DNA from: a virus
Length of the DNA: 64,000 bases
IMG/VR virus record: IMGVR_UViG_3300044609_000960
Coordinates: 95,263 to 159,262 of that record
Reading direction: 5' to 3' (one strand)
Shown: piece after piece, positions 26,101-34,227 of the stretch
Layout: each line of letters begins with the position of its first letter
Position numbering within the stretch: position 1 is the stretch's first letter
Notes under the pieces: model-generated
What the model saw: the letters and a program-made list of their open reading frames with translations, nothing else
What the model was told of the DNA's origin: nothing
Databases searched by the model: none
Made by a program: the position numbers and the translations under genes

Positions 26101-28155
26101 GAAAAGACTGAAACTTATATTCTAGCAAATGCTGTTGGATTTAATGCTCCTAGTATCTTAAGAGTATATTTTGATAATGCTGATAATGCCAATCCATTTA
26201 CTCTGGAGAATCCTCCATCAGCAGATATAGCTGCCTTTGGACAATTCTCTTATACTAAAAAGAATCTTGAAGGACAATATATTCATGCTGGTGGCACAAG
26301 TTATATAAATAGAAGAAGAGTATATATCAACGGATTTGATGAAGACGGTAATTCTGTCGTCTACTCCGGTGAAATTCAAATCTCTACTACTGCAACGCCT
26401 GGATTTGAAAAATTAGATGATAGATCTAAGGTTTTCGCTTGGGACGCAACTGCTTCTTCTTGGTATATTTCTCTCAAAACAAATGATATCGTAGAAGAGA
26501 CTGTAGATGAAGATGGAGATGGATATCTCCTCAAGAAACTTGATTATGCATTCCGATTTAAACTAGCTCCAGGTACAGCACCTAACCAAGCTATACGGGA
26601 CATCGACTTTATCTTCGATCGTTCTGCGATCAAAATCATTCGTGGTATCGACTCAAGAAAGAACGATGATCGAGTTTATAGAGTAATTCTTACCGGATTT
26701 GATAAGAGTCTCGGTATCCGTCGTCCTCAACCATACTACGTACTTGAGAAGCAGGCATCCTCGGCCGGATTCCCTCTTAATGGTTCACCGGATCTTATCG
26801 AAGATCCTCTCATCATTACTCAGATTCGTACCTATAATGAGGTATTTAGACCCGGCATAACTTCTCCATTAGACCAAGATAAATTTGTTACTTATCTTAC
26901 TACCGGCAGTGTAGCTCGTCAGGTATTTAGTGGAGATGTATTCCCTTCTGTCGATCTTGATGAACCTGAATTGACTGAAGATCCAGCAGATTCTATTACA
27001 AAGATTGCTCTTCAGCAACTCAAGGAAAGACCCGGAGTAGACTTTGAAAGAGAGATAACTCCATCAACGGAAAGATTTAATATCAAACTCCGTGCAAATA
27101 GCACCGATGTAGGTATCCTTATTAACCTCCGTCGTCCTTCTGTAATTAGAGCCTCTAATCATACTTGGGAATGGACAGGTTATCTTAACTATGATACTGC
27201 CTTCCCAACATTCCAAGGTGATCCTCTAGAAGCTGAATTTGCTTTAGGTAAAATTATCGTTGAAGAAAGTGGTGGTAGAGTTTATGCCACTGGGATGAAT
27301 GAAGAGGGTAGTTACTATATCGGCACTACAGTATTCGATCTTCGTTCTGGTGAGCAATTCGCTATCCCGCTTAAGGCTGATACTGAGCCCGGTAATGTAA
27401 CCAACCAGGTACTTAATAATGTAATTGTTAAGAATACTCTCCTCATGGCAGATGATAGTAAGATTATCTTCCAAGATGGTACTCAGATTATCCTTAATAA
27501 GAATACTGAAATTGTATCTAATGTAGGTCCTATTACCGCCGGTGATGGTTCTAAGTCCTATGGTACTACGGATTTCGCTGGTCTTGTTCAGTTAGCTAAA
27601 CGTGAGGATATCGAGGGTGCTAGAAACCTTATCGGACTTAAAGGGGTTTCAGACAAGGTAGTTGTATCGGCCCTTCAACTTGCTCAAGAATTTGAGACTA
27701 GACTCTCTGGATTTATTAGTGCAGGTACTGGCGTAACTGTCCAAGTTACACCTAATAATGCTGGTACAGAAGACGAGGCGGATGACTTTAATACTTATGC
27801 AGTGTCTATTGGCCAAGACGTTGCCACTACTGCTAATGTTACATTCAATAGTGTCACTGCTGCTGCTGATATTTGTGCTTTCTCTGATATTAGATTAAAG
27901 CAGAATGTTCTCTCGATTGATAACTCATTAGCTAAGATCGAAGGTCTTCGCGGTGTCTCCTTTGAGTTAAAGAATGATCCCGGTGTCCCTCATCTCGGAC
28001 TTATTGCCCAAGAGGTTAAGGATGTTGTACCAGAGGTGGTGCATCATGACGATGCCACTGATATGTATAAAGTATCATATCAATCATTAATTCCTGTGCT
28101 AATCGAGGCAATTAAAGAACTATCAGATCGCGTTAAGAAACTCGAGGAGAAGTGA
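23170..28155 (+). CDS. Giant tail fibre with C-terminal S74 chaperone domain
   Basis: 1661 aa. The middle part (about 420-700) has the parallel beta-helix/pectin-lyase style opening IIYVDPAVGDDSLTNSG, DRPFRTIERALIEA, APGDYYV. The C-terminal 90 residues are an intramolecular chaperone of peptidase family S74: SDIRLKQNV (candidate catalytic Ser 1572), GVSFELKN, HLGLIAQEVKDVVPEVV, VSYQSLIPVLIEAIKEL, and a coiled coil at the end. The domain normally trimerises the fibre and cuts itself off. Probably the main receptor-binding or side fibre. Confidence 0.88.
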   Translation: MLDKIQFQNGTIVTKEYLNEVQKGTSFSATTGRANFYAEPTNSEHAGWSVGQRDSVKDWELADPREDNETAVGRLAHDGIVLNSYNPTTGAKVWGPPALIETAPNSGVYGVWVEAGSIVLSDGQPISWGVQFVQLLSGVEVNYLYISEEGVRNNIENNEAIEISIDPGLPSVSEPHIPLAKLTLSADGTSLATNEDGEVAGVGYVDLRPSLYIGNLNTYPRTLRNTETKEDSYVAKAWERVIADTSNGSLIVSLPSNPTDSDRIAIVDISGTFDRFPVVIRPGGDTKINNSVDDWIVNIRDAHLELFYHGATSEWKFEETPGGDCNPVLGTFLSCGGKEFIGQRLATECPDGDIVPVTFPNTPDGVYRYEASTQKCYKEYYPKVAVYANGEGGLISINNAPRCSKDSSSEISAASVKNIIYVDPAVGDDSLTNSGFDSDRPFRTIERALIEAVRESRRAGQYNDRYDRVMIELAPGDYYVDNSPGVSSVPSLSANNGLIQRVFTGFTVLQVIEADRSIRIDIDALDPTLTQPPKSLNLGRILYSQSGGVGNVVKVEKQTLSSSLWTITLEYVRGTFAFNDELYYDNLSVVNPSTGGLVVPRGISVDGVDLRKVRVRPMYVPELTPTEIEPQTKRTAIFKVTGGTYISLLTFTDNPQYARTHNTVTSVTFASEAEIFGSGDEVSYYSKLNSLFNSFDGWGNEGLEPIRAETTIVAPIAPSKSLRQNDLEENQTGLPGADSRDLTSVSYPGPTRLIRKDSSGSQLFGLPDINSTRSSSPYVFNCSVRSIFGLNGMWANGALVSGFKSMVTANFTQVSLQTDPNCFNDQGYYLDPPTNKETGQGKQYRVSPNDRFKYRHWGFRGSNDSTIQIVSCFVIGNSDHFISDSGADLSITNSCSDFGDISLRGIGYKANPFSQDEGIPGPGYLGTRLSQVIPPLPLKYACKKDLQGNVIDNGNCFTNRQPTLVDTEINTSLVINYEKTETYILANAVGFNAPSILRVYFDNADNANPFTLENPPSADIAAFGQFSYTKKNLEGQYIHAGGTSYINRRRVYINGFDEDGNSVVYSGEIQISTTATPGFEKLDDRSKVFAWDATASSWYISLKTNDIVEETVDEDGDGYLLKKLDYAFRFKLAPGTAPNQAIRDIDFIFDRSAIKIIRGIDSRKNDDRVYRVILTGFDKSLGIRRPQPYYVLEKQASSAGFPLNGSPDLIEDPLIITQIRTYNEVFRPGITSPLDQDKFVTYLTTGSVARQVFSGDVFPSVDLDEPELTEDPADSITKIALQQLKERPGVDFEREITPSTERFNIKLRANSTDVGILINLRRPSVIRASNHTWEWTGYLNYDTAFPTFQGDPLEAEFALGKIIVEESGGRVYATGMNEEGSYYIGTTVFDLRSGEQFAIPLKADTEPGNVTNQVLNNVIVKNTLLMADDSKIIFQDGTQIILNKNTEIVSNVGPITAGDGSKSYGTTDFAGLVQLAKREDIEGARNLIGLKGVSDKVVVSALQLAQEFETRLSGFISAGTGVTVQVTPNNAGTEDEADDFNTYAVSIGQDVATTANVTFNSVTAAADICAFSDIRLKQNVLSIDNSLAKIEGLRGVSFELKNDPGVPHLGLIAQEVKDVVPEVVHHDDATDMYKVSYQSLIPVLIEAIKELSDRVKKLEEK

Positions 28156-28158
28156 TAG

Positions 28159-30276
28159 ATGTCTGCAAAGTTTACAACTTCTGGTAACATCAAAGTTGAT
28201 GCTGGTATCCAGTACGTAAAATTACGGATGGATATTAGTTGGAATGATAGCGCAGCTACTTATGGCATTGCTTTAAAAAGTCTCTCATTTTCAGCAGATA
28301 ATAGGACCATAGAATGGTCCAGAGATGATAGTAATGAGTCTGGGAGCGCAGACCGTACATTTAATATTTCCGGGCAACAAAGCGGTGCAACAGAAGTAAG
28401 TATTAATTATCAGTCTCAAGGTACATCTTTAAATGTAGTAAAGCAAAGTGATAAAAAAATAATATTTTTAGATGGTGATGGTAGTGATGCAAATGCTACC
28501 ATAACTCTATCAATATTAGAAAATGTTCCTTTCTCTGCCACTCCTCCTCCAGTAGTTCCTCCAGGTGGTGGTTTTACTCCCGCTCCCCCGTTAGATTGCC
28601 CCCCAGGCCCTTGGTCAGATCCCAATATTCCTCCACCTTGTGGGGCTCCTCCTAGTGGTATTTCCTCGTCTGATGGATTGCAAATATCCATAACTGGACA
28701 AAATCAGATCACTCTTAATCTAAAAAATTACGTAAATAAACTTGTGAGTTTAAAAATAACTCATCAGGTAGATGCGGCCTGGACACAAAGTTTTAGTTTT
28801 AATATTCCTAATTGCTCGGATATTAGTCCTGATACAGGCGGGGCACCATACTCTAAAGGGGCGTATTCTAATTCAAATATCACGGGTACTAATGTATTCT
28901 ACGTATATAATATAGATGGAGGAAATAATAACTACGTATTTAATCATAGTTCTATTGCTGGTCCGGCCCCTACCCGCCAACTCTACTCAAAACAATGCAC
29001 TACAACTTGTGATGAAGAAGGGAATTGTGTTGAGACTTGTGTCTGTGTACCATCTGGTATAGAGACTTTTGGTCCTTGGCCATATTGCAATACTGGCGTG
29101 GCCATATCAAAAAATGGTGGGGATAAAGTACAATGGCAATATGAAGATGGTGGTGGTGGAAGTTATGATGATCAATATGTCACCGTAGAAGTTATTGGAG
29201 TAAGAAATGCCATTTCGTCGGTTGGAGCTATTTGTACCTCAGCTTTAAAGGCAAATGTATGGATTCCAGATTCTACTCAAGCGGGAATAGTAGGAAACTG
29301 TATCGGAAATTATAAAAACCATTCACAAAAAATCAGATTTAGAATCCCATCTTTAAAAGTTTCTAAGACTACTTTTTCAGATCCGGTGTGTAGTTCAAGT
29401 TTTAGAGGTGTTGCTGGAGCCGTTCCACCGAGCCAACAACTTGGTAGTTTAAGTTCAGAGTACTCAGTCTTACATCTTTTCAATGATGATTTTTATACAA
29501 CAACATCATTGATATCTGGCAATGGAATTATCGTAACACCTCAGAATCTTGATGATGACTACCATAGTCCGTTTAATGAGGCAAATCCACAATCTAATAC
29601 CAATCTTGGGACCTTAGATAGGAGATATTACACTGTCCAATTTACTGATGGAACTCAGGTAACTCCGGGCGCACAAAATATAGGGGTTACTGTGGGGCAG
29701 AATGTAACTGCTGGTGGATTGAATACTAATATCACTCTATTTAAAAAAGAACAAGTAAATACAAATACTATGAGAGTGTGGTTCTACACTTCTTATAGTG
29801 AAAATGTTCAATTTACTAATGATATAATTCATGTATTTGATGATGATCAAAATACAACAAATACCGCACTATCAAAACTAGTAAATCCCGGTAGTATTAT
29901 TATTACCCCACAAAGTTTAACTGATCCCGGTAATGGTACTGCAGGATTTGAAACTTTGAACCAAACAAATAAAAAACATTATTTAATTACATTCTCTGAT
30001 GACACCATAGTACAAACTGGTGGTACTAATATAGAAATAGATGTTAATAGAAATCTAACGGCTAGCGGATTAACAGTGCCTGGTTTTGTGTCTAAAAAAG
30101 AGAGAGTTGACGACAAGAACCTAAGGGTATGGTTTACTTGGTACTATGCAGATAGACCAGTTGGATTAGAAAATGATAACGGATTTGCCAGAGACTGGAG
30201 TGTAAGAAGAATTAAACCTGAAAACTCTTCTGGTAATGTATTTGTTCGTAACTGGTATTTAAGTAAAATTAACTAA
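28159..30276 (+). CDS. Fibre/adhesin-like protein with tandem beta modules
   Basis: 705 aa, 3 nt after the giant fibre. The N-terminal beta domain (1-130) is followed by a Pro/Gly-rich linker (about 132-170) and a Cys-rich segment near 285 (CTTTCDEEGNCVETCVC). The C-terminal region holds two tandem modules of about 115 residues: GIIVTPQNL ... VTAGGLNTNITLFKKEQV ... MRVWFY near 455-545, and SIIITPQSL ... LTASGLTVPGFVSKKERV ... LRVWFTW near 580-680. This fits a distal fibre tip or adhesin. There is no enzymatic motif. Confidence 0.68.
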   Translation: MSAKFTTSGNIKVDAGIQYVKLRMDISWNDSAATYGIALKSLSFSADNRTIEWSRDDSNESGSADRTFNISGQQSGATEVSINYQSQGTSLNVVKQSDKKIIFLDGDGSDANATITLSILENVPFSATPPPVVPPGGGFTPAPPLDCPPGPWSDPNIPPPCGAPPSGISSSDGLQISITGQNQITLNLKNYVNKLVSLKITHQVDAAWTQSFSFNIPNCSDISPDTGGAPYSKGAYSNSNITGTNVFYVYNIDGGNNNYVFNHSSIAGPAPTRQLYSKQCTTTCDEEGNCVETCVCVPSGIETFGPWPYCNTGVAISKNGGDKVQWQYEDGGGGSYDDQYVTVEVIGVRNAISSVGAICTSALKANVWIPDSTQAGIVGNCIGNYKNHSQKIRFRIPSLKVSKTTFSDPVCSSSFRGVAGAVPPSQQLGSLSSEYSVLHLFNDDFYTTTSLISGNGIIVTPQNLDDDYHSPFNEANPQSNTNLGTLDRRYYTVQFTDGTQVTPGAQNIGVTVGQNVTAGGLNTNITLFKKEQVNTNTMRVWFYTSYSENVQFTNDIIHVFDDDQNTTNTALSKLVNPGSIIITPQSLTDPGNGTAGFETLNQTNKKHYLITFSDDTIVQTGGTNIEIDVNRNLTASGLTVPGFVSKKERVDDKNLRVWFTWYYADRPVGLENDNGFARDWSVRRIKPENSSGNVFVRNWYLSKIN

Positions 30277-30593
30277 TGATAACCTCGATATCATCTTCTT
30301 CTGGGCGTAAAGCCCGACCACCAAAATGGTGGGGGAAGTTAGTAGATACTATTCCCCGCCTAGAGTTGCCATGGCTCAGACCCCAAACCTGGACACCGGA
30401 ATTGGCTCAGAAGTGGATGAGAAGTATCCCATCAAAGTGCCCATTTGAACGTCAATGGTGGGTGGGGGATAGACTGATTCTCTTCATCCCAGCACTCTGC
30501 TCTCTCAATCCCCTCTCCACCCAACTCTACTCTCTACGCCTTGAAGCCCAGACGTACCTGGCCAGACTTGAGGTCGATGAAAAATCAGTTTAA
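30276..30593 (+). CDS. Mo-dependent nitrogenase C-terminal-domain-like protein
   Basis: 105 aa, Trp- and Pro-rich. Residues about 50-98 (IPSKCPFERQWWVGDR, LFIPALCSLNPLSTQLYSLR, EAQTYLARL) match from memory the pattern CPFER...IPPLCKLNPLYEQL..LRFRAL.YL of the cyanobacterial Mo-nitro_C family (PF06967). That family is found in small cyanobacterial proteins and is not itself nitrogenase. The ATG overlaps the fibre stop (TAATG). The role is unknown. Its presence is an argument for a cyanobacterial host. Confidence 0.7.
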   Translation: MITSISSSSGRKARPPKWWGKLVDTIPRLELPWLRPQTWTPELAQKWMRSIPSKCPFERQWWVGDRLILFIPALCSLNPLSTQLYSLRLEAQTYLARLEVDEKSV

Positions 30594-30595
30594 AG
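30588..30595 (+). promoter_or_regulatory. GTTTAAAG motif at end of Mo-nitro_C-like gene
   Basis: Perfect octamer containing the TAA stop. The next gene starts 105 nt later and has its own extended -10, so it may be a second promoter. Confidence 0.4.
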
Positions 30596-30610
30596 AAATG
30601 TATCCAGATT

Positions 30611-30640
30611 TGGACCTGAAATCCAATTCTGTGATAGAAT
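30611..30640 (+). promoter_or_regulatory. Sigma70-like promoter for SSB-like gene
   Basis: TGGACC, 18-nt spacer, TAGAAT with TGA extension. It lies 60 nt before the ATG at 30700. Confidence 0.55.
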
Positions 30641-30699
30641 ATCCAAGTGAGCAAAGAGAGATCTTTCCTCCAAGAGACCCTTACTAAGAGAATTTTAAA

Positions 30700-31632
30700 A
30701 TGTCCGCAACTTTTCAAATCACGACCATTGACCTGAGCACAAACGCTCCTCAACTCGCTCCTCTCAGTGGCCGCGAATACACTTCTGAATATACTCAGCT
30801 CCCTAACGCCAACCTTCCTAAGGTGATGCGTAAGGAACTCGATACTGTCTTCCAGTTCCTCACCGGCGAAGAACTCCCTCTCGATGAGAACACTTTCCTT
30901 ATCAAAGCCCGTGATGGTGTGTACTTCCGTCTCTTCGGTCCCGTACTCAAAGTCGGTGCTGATGGCGTAGAAGGCACTGAAACTGGTAAACTCTACATCC
31001 AATGGGGTCCTCGTTTCTTGCCCGTTGGTATTACCAAAGGTGGATTTGTAACCGAAGATGGTCGTGAAATCGAAGCCGAATTTGGTTCTTTCAACTTCTC
31101 CGGTCGTGGTGAAGATCCTTGCCTCTTTGTTTCGGTAGATACCAATGATGGCCAAACAGTCCTCCCTGTGGCAGTCCGCTTCAGCGACTGGGAAAATCCC
31201 ACCGATCCTAAGGCCCTCAACGCTCTTCTGAAGAAGAAGCCTGAGGATGTTGTTGCTCTCCTCCAACCTGTGACTGCAAAGGGTGCTGCTTCTGGCCCTC
31301 GCATTGAAGCCGATGAAGAAATCGATTTCCGTGAGTTGGATGTAAACACCCCTTATCAGGTTGTTGGGTACTATCCCTGTAAGACTTCGTATGGCTTGAC
31401 CTATCGCATCTTGATCGATAACCTCCCTGAAGAGGGCAAGGTTTCTGGCGCATGGGCCCATAGCTCCATTCGTCCTCTCTTGGCTACCAAGCCCGAGATC
31501 AACCGTGATAAGCCTGCTACTCTTACCCTGCGTAGCAAAGAAGAACTCGATTCTGGCAAGATTCGTATCCGCTCCACTCTCCTCCTTGCTCAGCAAGAGA
31601 GTTCCGAAGAAGCATTGAATTTAGATTTTTAG
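30700..31632 (+). CDS. Highly expressed protein, candidate ssDNA-binding protein
   Basis: 310 aa. Codon use is strikingly biased toward C- and T-ending preferred codons, unlike the AT-rich genes around it, suggesting very high expression. No named domain is recognised. The middle is beta-rich (YFRLFGPVLKVGADGVEG, LFVSVDTNDGQTVLPVAVRF). The C-terminus ends acidic with a terminal Phe (SSEEALNLDF), as in many SSBs. Its position at the head of the replication/nucleotide region and its sigma70-like promoter support an ssDNA-binding role, but this is inference. Confidence 0.6.
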   Translation: MSATFQITTIDLSTNAPQLAPLSGREYTSEYTQLPNANLPKVMRKELDTVFQFLTGEELPLDENTFLIKARDGVYFRLFGPVLKVGADGVEGTETGKLYIQWGPRFLPVGITKGGFVTEDGREIEAEFGSFNFSGRGEDPCLFVSVDTNDGQTVLPVAVRFSDWENPTDPKALNALLKKKPEDVVALLQPVTAKGAASGPRIEADEEIDFRELDVNTPYQVVGYYPCKTSYGLTYRILIDNLPEEGKVSGAWAHSSIRPLLATKPEINRDKPATLTLRSKEELDSGKIRIRSTLLLAQQESSEEALNLDF

Positions 31633-31644
31633 ATTCTTTAAGTC

Positions 31645-31673
31645 TTGACTTCTAAGTTTAAAGGTCCTATAAT
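31645..31673 (+). promoter_or_regulatory. Consensus sigma70 promoter embedded in a terminator
   Basis: TTGACT, 17-nt spacer, TATAAT. The TATAAT is exactly the 6-nt loop of the terminator hairpin at 31661-31685. A GTTTAAAG octamer (31656-31663) lies in the spacer. The start site would leave only a few nt before the ATG at 31686. Confidence 0.7.
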
Positions 31674-31685
31674 GGGCCTTTTTTT
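31661..31685 (+). terminator. Intrinsic terminator after SSB-like gene
   Basis: 7-bp stem AAGGTCC/GGGCCTT (one G-U pair), loop TATAAT, then a seven-T run that overlaps the right arm and ends at the next ATG. Confidence 0.75.
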
Positions 31686-32414
31686 ATGTCTAAAAATCAC
31701 TACGTATATTACTCTTATGAAGAGTGGGGTCGTGGATATATAGGAGTCCGTAGTACTAAATTAGATCCATGGAAAGATCCATATATGGGAAGCTTTAAAG
31801 ATAGATCATTTAAACCGACTCGTAAAGAAATTATTGCAATTTTTAGATCTAGGAAAGAAGCATTAGAAGCTGAAATTATTTTACATGATTTTTATAAAGT
31901 ACATTTAAATTCTCATTTTGCAAATAAAGCAAAACAAACATCAACGGGATTTAGTCAAGAAGGAATTAAAGGCAGAAAATGGTGGAATAATGGAAAACAA
32001 AGAAAACTTTGCGAACAATGTCCTGGACCAGAATATGAACGTGGAAATCTTTTACCTGGTCAAAAGGGAAGTTTTTATGGAAAGACCTTATCTATAAAGG
32101 CACGTCAAAAATTAAGTGAATATGCAAAAAATCGTATAGGGAAAAAATCACCAATGTATGGTAAAACGCATTCAAAAGATGCAAGAAGAAAAATAAGCGA
32201 ATTCAGAAAGACTTGTATAGGTGAAAAAAATCATATGTTTGGTAAAAGAGGAGAAAATAGTCCTATCTTTGGCATTACAAGGAATGAAGAAACTCGGAAG
32301 AAAATAAGTGAATATGCTAAAAAATGCCGATGGTGGACTGATGGAGTCTCTCTTAAAAGATGCCCAGATCAACCCGGTCCAGAATGGAAACCAGGGCGGA
32401 TTAAAAAGATATAA
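31686..32414 (+). CDS. GIY-YIG homing endonuclease with NUMOD3 repeats
   Basis: 242 aa. N-terminal GIY-YIG domain (YVYYSY ... GRGYIGVRS; Arg and Glu in the following helix). It is followed by at least three NUMOD3-type DNA-binding repeats (SFYGKTLSIKARQKLSE, PMYGKTHSKDARRKISE, PIFGITRNEETRKKISE). Two copies of a WWNNGKQRKLCEQCPGPE / WWTDGVSLKRCPDQPGPE motif flank the repeats. Very AT-rich compared with the gene before it, as expected for a free-standing selfish element. Transcripts from its own promoter would be nearly leaderless. Confidence 0.88.
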   Translation: MSKNHYVYYSYEEWGRGYIGVRSTKLDPWKDPYMGSFKDRSFKPTRKEIIAIFRSRKEALEAEIILHDFYKVHLNSHFANKAKQTSTGFSQEGIKGRKWWNNGKQRKLCEQCPGPEYERGNLLPGQKGSFYGKTLSIKARQKLSEYAKNRIGKKSPMYGKTHSKDARRKISEFRKTCIGEKNHMFGKRGENSPIFGITRNEETRKKISEYAKKCRWWTDGVSLKRCPDQPGPEWKPGRIKKI

Positions 32415-32422
32415 GTTTAAAG
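32415..32422 (+). promoter_or_regulatory. Late-type promoter motif GTTTAAAG
   Basis: Perfect octamer, 22 nt before the ATG at 32445 and directly after the endonuclease stop. Confidence 0.6.
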
Positions 32423-32444
32423 ACATATTACTGTTAGAATTATT

Positions 32445-32972
32445 ATGGAGAACGATTTAAGAGTCCCTGAGGGTTGGGGTGTTGCAGAATACGCCGAACC
32501 TGGTAAGGACACTGGTAAACAATCTAAGAACCTAGAGTTAATTGCACCTGGTCCTCAGAGTGGTGAAGATGATTATCATTCTCAATATGTAGACCCAGAA
32601 GGTAAGTTTGGTGCTGCGAAGACAGAACGTGGGTCCTCAGAGCATTGTTCATATGGCGGAGAAGAATCCTCCCAAGAAGAACCAAAAGGCTCCCAGCCCT
32701 ATGATGTTGGTCAACTCCACCTCGAAGATAAAGAAGTAGTGGTGGAAGATGGTAGACAGAGAGGCTATCATTACTATCTTGTTACCCATCCCGACGAAGA
32801 GTATTTCTACTCTGTTATTCCTAAACTCCGTGGTAATAAAGAGACCTATAAGAGCCCACGTAAATCAACTCGTAAGGAAGCCCTAGAAGCAGCCTATAAA
32901 GTTCTCAATGTAACTCTCCCTGCTTCTATTTCAGATCAGATGCATTACACGTATCCAGAATCAGAAATATGA
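32445..32972 (+). CDS. Acidic protein with N-terminal PEGW tag, unknown
   Basis: 175 aa. Residues 7-11 are VPEGW, one of seven occurrences in the window of a P-[D/E]-G-W terminal motif. The first 100 residues are acidic and low-complexity (Glu, Gly, Ser). The second half looks folded (GYHYYLVTHPDEEYFYSVIPKL, then STRKEALEAAYKVLNV). It carries a late promoter motif although it sits among metabolic genes, suggesting a virion or late role. Its TGA stop forms part of the extended -10 of nrdB. Confidence 0.65.
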   Translation: MENDLRVPEGWGVAEYAEPGKDTGKQSKNLELIAPGPQSGEDDYHSQYVDPEGKFGAAKTERGSSEHCSYGGEESSQEEPKGSQPYDVGQLHLEDKEVVVEDGRQRGYHYYLVTHPDEEYFYSVIPKLRGNKETYKSPRKSTRKEALEAAYKVLNVTLPASISDQMHYTYPESEI

Positions 32973-32989
32973 TAGAATAAGATTCTATC
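32970..32989 (+). promoter_or_regulatory. Extended -10 promoter and dyad before nrdB
   Basis: TGATAGAAT at 32970-32978, whose TGA is the upstream stop codon. A perfect dyad GATAGAAT-AAG-ATTCTATC covers 32971-32989, overlapping the -10. It could be an operator or a 5' hairpin. Confidence 0.6.
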
Positions 32990-33023
32990 CATTTAATCAA
33001 CCCATACCCTCTTTCTCCATCCC

Positions 33024-34019
33024 ATGAGCAGTATCCTCGAGCATAATAAGATGATCTTTAAAAAGGACACAGGGTTTGACTTCCCTGAGTTCTATGACTA
33101 TTATGAACGTACCGTGGCTAGCGTATGGCGACATCAAGAAGTTGCCATGGAGTCGGATCTTCGCGACTGGCAATTCAACTCCACTCCAGATGAAAGGAAG
33201 GTTATTGCTGGTATCCTCAAGGGATTTGTAAGTGCTGAGTTGGGTATTGGTTGCTACTGGGCTGATGAGGTCTGTCGAATCTTCCCCAAACCGGAGATCC
33301 AGGCCATGGCCAAAGCCTTTTCATTCTTTGAGACAATTCACGCTGCAGCCTACTCGTACCTGAATGATGTTCTAGGTCTTAAGGAATACGAGGAGTTTAT
33401 CAATGATCCTGTTGCCTGTTCTAAGATCGATACGTTCTTCTCTAAATATCCCGATAAGGTATCTCTCGCCGTATTCTCTGGAGCTGGTGAGGGTGTAAGT
33501 CTCTTTAGTTCTTTCGCTGTTCTCCTCAGTTTTAATAAGGATGGACGTTATAAGGGACTTGCTCAAATCATCTCTTGGAGTGCTATTGATGAACAAACCC
33601 ATTCAGAGGCAGGTTGCCAACTCTTCCGTCGACTTGTCGATGAGGTAGGTCTTTCTGAGGATGATAAAAAAGCAATCTATGATGGATTTCAATTAGTTAT
33701 TGATAAAGAGTTTGCTTTTATTGACCATATCTTCAACTCTGCTAGTATTTCTTCGATTGACGCAAATGAGTTGAAAGCTTATATTAAGAACAGAGCCAAC
33801 GAACGTCTACTTCTTCTAGGCCTTGATCAAATGTTCAAACTATCAACCCAAGAACTAACTCAAGCGAAGTCAGTTTCTTCATGGTTTGATCCAACAGTCA
33901 AGGGTGCAAGTAGCACAGACTTCTTCGCTGCCTCTAAAGACGGTGCGAATTACGTTGCCAAAGTCTCCCAAGACTTTATGACAGTGGATCTTTCTGCACT
34001 CGATCTAGTACTTTCTTGA
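33024..34019 (+). CDS. nrdB: Class I ribonucleotide reductase small subunit
   Basis: 331 aa. The metal and radical residues of R2 are visible: SDLRDW (Asp), FETIHAAAYSYL (Glu-x-x-His and a Tyr four residues after the His, the radical position), GAGEGVSLF (Glu), and IDEQTHSEAG (Glu-x-x-His). It generates the radical for dNDP/dNTP synthesis by NrdA encoded downstream. The start is supported by family alignment. Its extended -10 promoter overlaps the preceding gene's stop. A small gene and an HNH endonuclease separate it from nrdA. Confidence 0.95.
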   Translation: MSSILEHNKMIFKKDTGFDFPEFYDYYERTVASVWRHQEVAMESDLRDWQFNSTPDERKVIAGILKGFVSAELGIGCYWADEVCRIFPKPEIQAMAKAFSFFETIHAAAYSYLNDVLGLKEYEEFINDPVACSKIDTFFSKYPDKVSLAVFSGAGEGVSLFSSFAVLLSFNKDGRYKGLAQIISWSAIDEQTHSEAGCQLFRRLVDEVGLSEDDKKAIYDGFQLVIDKEFAFIDHIFNSASISSIDANELKAYIKNRANERLLLLGLDQMFKLSTQELTQAKSVSSWFDPTVKGASSTDFFAASKDGANYVAKVSQDFMTVDLSALDLVLS

Positions 34020-34029
34020 TTTAAATAAG

Positions 34030-34227
34030 ATGGCTATCCATCCCAACCCCGATCGTAATGAAAACTTAATGGCAAGAGACCACGGCACGGTCTGCCTAAT
34101 CACTGATATAAGAGCTGATAGATACCTCAAGAGAATTAAGAAAAACCTACCACCAGAGAATAGATACTCTCGTCCTTGTGGTGGAAAAAATGGATTTGAT
34201 GATTACGTAGAAAGATGGCATGAATAA
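34030..34227 (+). CDS. Small protein, unknown
   Basis: 65 aa, basic, 10 nt after nrdB. No recognised motif. It overlaps the following HNH gene by 8 nt, so the two are probably co-translated from the nrdB transcript. Confidence 0.5.
   Translation: MAIHPNPDRNENLMARDHGTVCLITDIRADRYLKRIKKNLPPENRYSRPCGGKNGFDDYVERWHE

Noticed and set aside
30598-30687. 29-codon ORF between the Mo-nitro_C-like and SSB-like genes
   Set aside because: Starts 3 nt after a GTTTAAAG motif, contains the next promoter, lacks a ribosome-binding site and shows no similarity.
30505-31596. 363-codon open frame on the minus strand opposite the SSB-like gene
   Set aside because: It mirrors a plus-strand gene with strong codon bias, has no motif, no promoter or Shine-Dalgarno, and low-complexity composition. 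A codon-bias shadow.
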